Below, in pieces: positions 62,613 to 64,000 of a DNA stretch of 64,000 nucleotides (positions are counted from its first letter, which is position 1; the number at the start of each line of letters is the position of its first letter). The notes beneath the pieces were generated by a model. It saw nothing but the letters and a program-made list of their open reading frames with translations, did no database searches and was not told the origin of the DNA. The position numbers and the translations under genes are program-made. Origin of the DNA: Acuticoccus sp. MNP-M23 (lineage in GTDB: Bacteria; Pseudomonadota; Alphaproteobacteria; Rhizobiales; Amorphaceae); assembly GCF_031195445.1 (NCBI RefSeq), contig NZ_CP133480.1, positions 1 through 64,000 of the forward strand, read 5' to 3'.

Positions 62613-63821
62613 TCAGCGGGCCGCACTGCTCAGCGGCACCACGTTGTGGTGACGGTCGATGAACCGCTTCACGCTGCGTGCCGCCTGGCGGATCCGCTGC
62701 TCGTTCTCCACCAGCGCGATGCGCACGTGCGTATCGCCGTTTTCGCCGAAGCCGATGCCGGGGGCGACGGCAACGTGCGCCTCCTCCAGTAGCTGCTTGG
62801 AGAATTCGAGGCTGCCGAGGTGTTCGAGCCCGGCCGGGATCGGCGCCCAGGCAAACATGGAGGCTTTGGGCGACGGGATCTTCCACCCGGCGCGCGAGAA
62901 GGAATCCACCAGCGCATCGCGGCGCTTCTTGTAGGTCTCGCGAATCTCGACAATCGGCTCGTCGCCGCCGTTGAGGGCCGCGGCCGCGGCCACCTGGATC
63001 GGCGTGAAGGCGCCATAGTCCAGATAACTCTTCACGCGGGCGAGCGCTGCGCAAAGCTGTGCGTTGCCGACGCAAAAGCCCATCCGCCAGCCGGGCATGG
63101 AAAAGGTCTTCGACATGGAGGTGAATTCGACCGCCACGTCCTTGGCACCCTCGACCTGGAGGATGGAGGGGGGCGGATCGCCCTCGAAATAGATTTCCGA
63201 GTAGGCAAGGTCCGACAGGACGAAGATCTCGTGCTTTTTCGCGAACGCCACAACGTCCTTGAAGAAGCTGAGTTCGGCCGTGTGCGCACCGGGGTTGGAC
63301 GGGTAGCACAGCACCATGGCAATGGGCTTGGGCACCGAGTGGACCACCGCCCGCTCCAGCGCGTGGAACAGCTCAGGACCGGGTTCGGCCGGCATCGAGC
63401 GGATCGAGCCGCCGGCCATCAAAAAGCCGAACGCGTGGATCGGGTAGGACGGGTTGGGCGTCAGCACCACGTCGCCAGGCGCGGTGATCGCCTGCGCCAT
63501 GTTGGCAAAGCCTTCCTTGGAGCCGAGCGTCGCGACGACCTCGGTGTCCGGGTCGAGCTTCACGCCGAAGCGGCGGCCGTAGTAGGCCGCCTGCGCACGG
63601 CGCAGCCCCGGAATGCCCTTGGAGGCTGAATAGCGGTTGGTGCGCGGGTTGCTGACGGTCTCGACCAGCTTGTCGACAATCGCCTGGGGCGTGGGCAGGT
63701 CGGGGTTGCCCATGCCAAGGTCGATGATGTCCGCACCCTTGGCCCGGGCGCCGGCCTTGAGGCGATTGACCTCTTCGAACACGTACGGCGGCAAGCGCCT
63801 GATCTTGTGAAAATTCTGCAT
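62613..63821 (-). CDS. alaC: Pyridoxal-phosphate aminotransferase, AlaC-like (LL-diaminopimelate aminotransferase family)
   Basis: The product, 402 residues, is a fold-type I aminotransferase. It shows Asp-Leu-Gly-Met-Gly-Asn-Pro-Asp-Leu-Pro-Thr-Pro near 33, Leu-Ser-Asp-Leu-Ala-Tyr-Ser-Glu near 198, the PLP Lys in Ser-Met-Ser-Lys-Thr-Phe-Ser-Met-Pro-Gly-Trp-Arg near 235 and the substrate Arg near 369 (His-Val-Arg-Ile-Ala). AlaC makes alanine from pyruvate in E. coli; in alphaproteobacteria the gene beside hom often carries this name or 'LL-DAP aminotransferase'. Which amino donor it uses here is not settled. Confidence 0.9.
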   Translation of the reverse strand: MQNFHKIRRLPPYVFEEVNRLKAGARAKGADIIDLGMGNPDLPTPQAIVDKLVETVSNPRTNRYSASKGIPGLRRAQAAYYGRRFGVKLDPDTEVVATLGSKEGFANMAQAITAPGDVVLTPNPSYPIHAFGFLMAGGSIRSMPAEPGPELFHALERAVVHSVPKPIAMVLCYPSNPGAHTAELSFFKDVVAFAKKHEIFVLSDLAYSEIYFEGDPPPSILQVEGAKDVAVEFTSMSKTFSMPGWRMGFCVGNAQLCAALARVKSYLDYGAFTPIQVAAAAALNGGDEPIVEIRETYKKRRDALVDSFSRAGWKIPSPKASMFAWAPIPAGLEHLGSLEFSKQLLEEAHVAVAPGIGFGENGDTHVRIALVENEQRIRQAARSVKRFIDRHHNVVPLSSAAR

Positions 63822-63860
63822 GGCACGAACACTCCGGGATACGCAGGATGTAGTCGCTTC

Positions 63861-64000
63861 TACTGTGCCGGCGCAACACTTTCGCCGGTAAAGGGTGTAA
63901 CGCCGACAGGACGGGGCAACGGCGCTTCGGGGTCGATGGGGACGCCAGGGTTTTCAGCCGGTGCCGCGGTTGTGGGTGCCGTCGCCGGTGCCGCGGTGGC
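63861..64000 (-). CDS. Partial Ala/Pro-rich protein, C-terminus only
   Basis: The minus strand contains a reading frame running from the right edge to a TAG at 63861-63863. The visible 46 or so residues are Ala/Pro/Thr-rich (Ala-Pro-Ala-Thr-Ala-Pro), then Pro-Ile-Asp-Pro-Glu-Ala-Pro-Leu-Pro-Arg-Pro and a tail ending Ala-Pro-Ala-Gln. It resembles a Pro-rich envelope protein tail. The start and main domain lie outside the window. Frame was read by eye, so treat the exact edge with caution. Confidence 0.4.

Overview
The window is high-G+C DNA (40 of 60 bases are G or C in 4801-4860) from a chromosome that looks like an alphaproteobacterium of the Hyphomicrobiales (Rhizobiales). The evidence is the family set: an EipB/DUF1849 envelope protein, DUF1489, DUF1178, DUF2459, a SPOR-tailed D,D-carboxypeptidase and clpS-clpA. 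The gene order alaC - hom - glpX - recJ also fits. Genus cannot be fixed from the sequence; a marine or salt-tolerant lineage is only a guess. No rRNA, tRNA, CRISPR array or phage was seen.

Region 1-3480 is the only clearly accessory part. It is a graveyard of insertion sequences: IS3-family remnants on both strands, an IS5-family tail, and an AT-rich sulfotransferase gene (1789-2468) broken by one in-frame TGA. The block is bracketed by a 93-bp inverted repeat (31-123 and 3388-3480, 79 of 93 positions identical) formed by two outward-pointing copies of the 3' end of an IS3 element.

Region 3600-13900 is transport. It holds an RND adaptor and pump, an Opp/Dpp-type ABC importer (two permeases and two ATPases, no binding protein) and, on the other strand, a polar amino acid ABC pair (binding protein and one permease, no ATPase). 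A HAD-type hydrolase diverges from that pair, with a perfect 16-bp palindrome between them.

Region 13900-23150 is catabolic: a PEP-mutase-like enzyme, a TfoX-N protein and kynureninase in one operon joined by 4-bp GTGA overlaps, then a PfpI/DJ-1 protein, a lone molybdenum hydroxylase large subunit and a 1165-residue PutA.

Region 23200-45400 is mixed housekeeping and envelope work. It includes two D,D-carboxypeptidases (one lipoprotein, one SPOR-tailed), two RTX-repeat proteins (one with a duplicated unknown C-terminal module, one with a lysozyme-like N-terminus), a CAP-domain lipoprotein, rpe, comF, a glutaredoxin/nitrilase/DUF1178 operon, EipB, a RidA/GDPD pair, an AzlCD pair, clpS-clpA and a VWA/J-domain pair.

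Region 45600-55413 has a Leu/Ile/Val-type binding protein, MarC, a GNAT enzyme, a lactonase-like MBL protein next to an SMP-30/isochorismatase fusion, and a second RND pump operon.

Region 55600-63860 is a minus-strand core cluster: alaC, an unknown gene, hom, then glpX, DUF2459 and recJ, with an MFS transporter on the plus strand between hom and glpX. A truncated Ala/Pro-rich reading frame runs off the right edge.

Many operon junctions use 1- to 4-bp stop/start overlaps (ATGA, GTGA, TTGA, TGATG). I used these to choose start codons.
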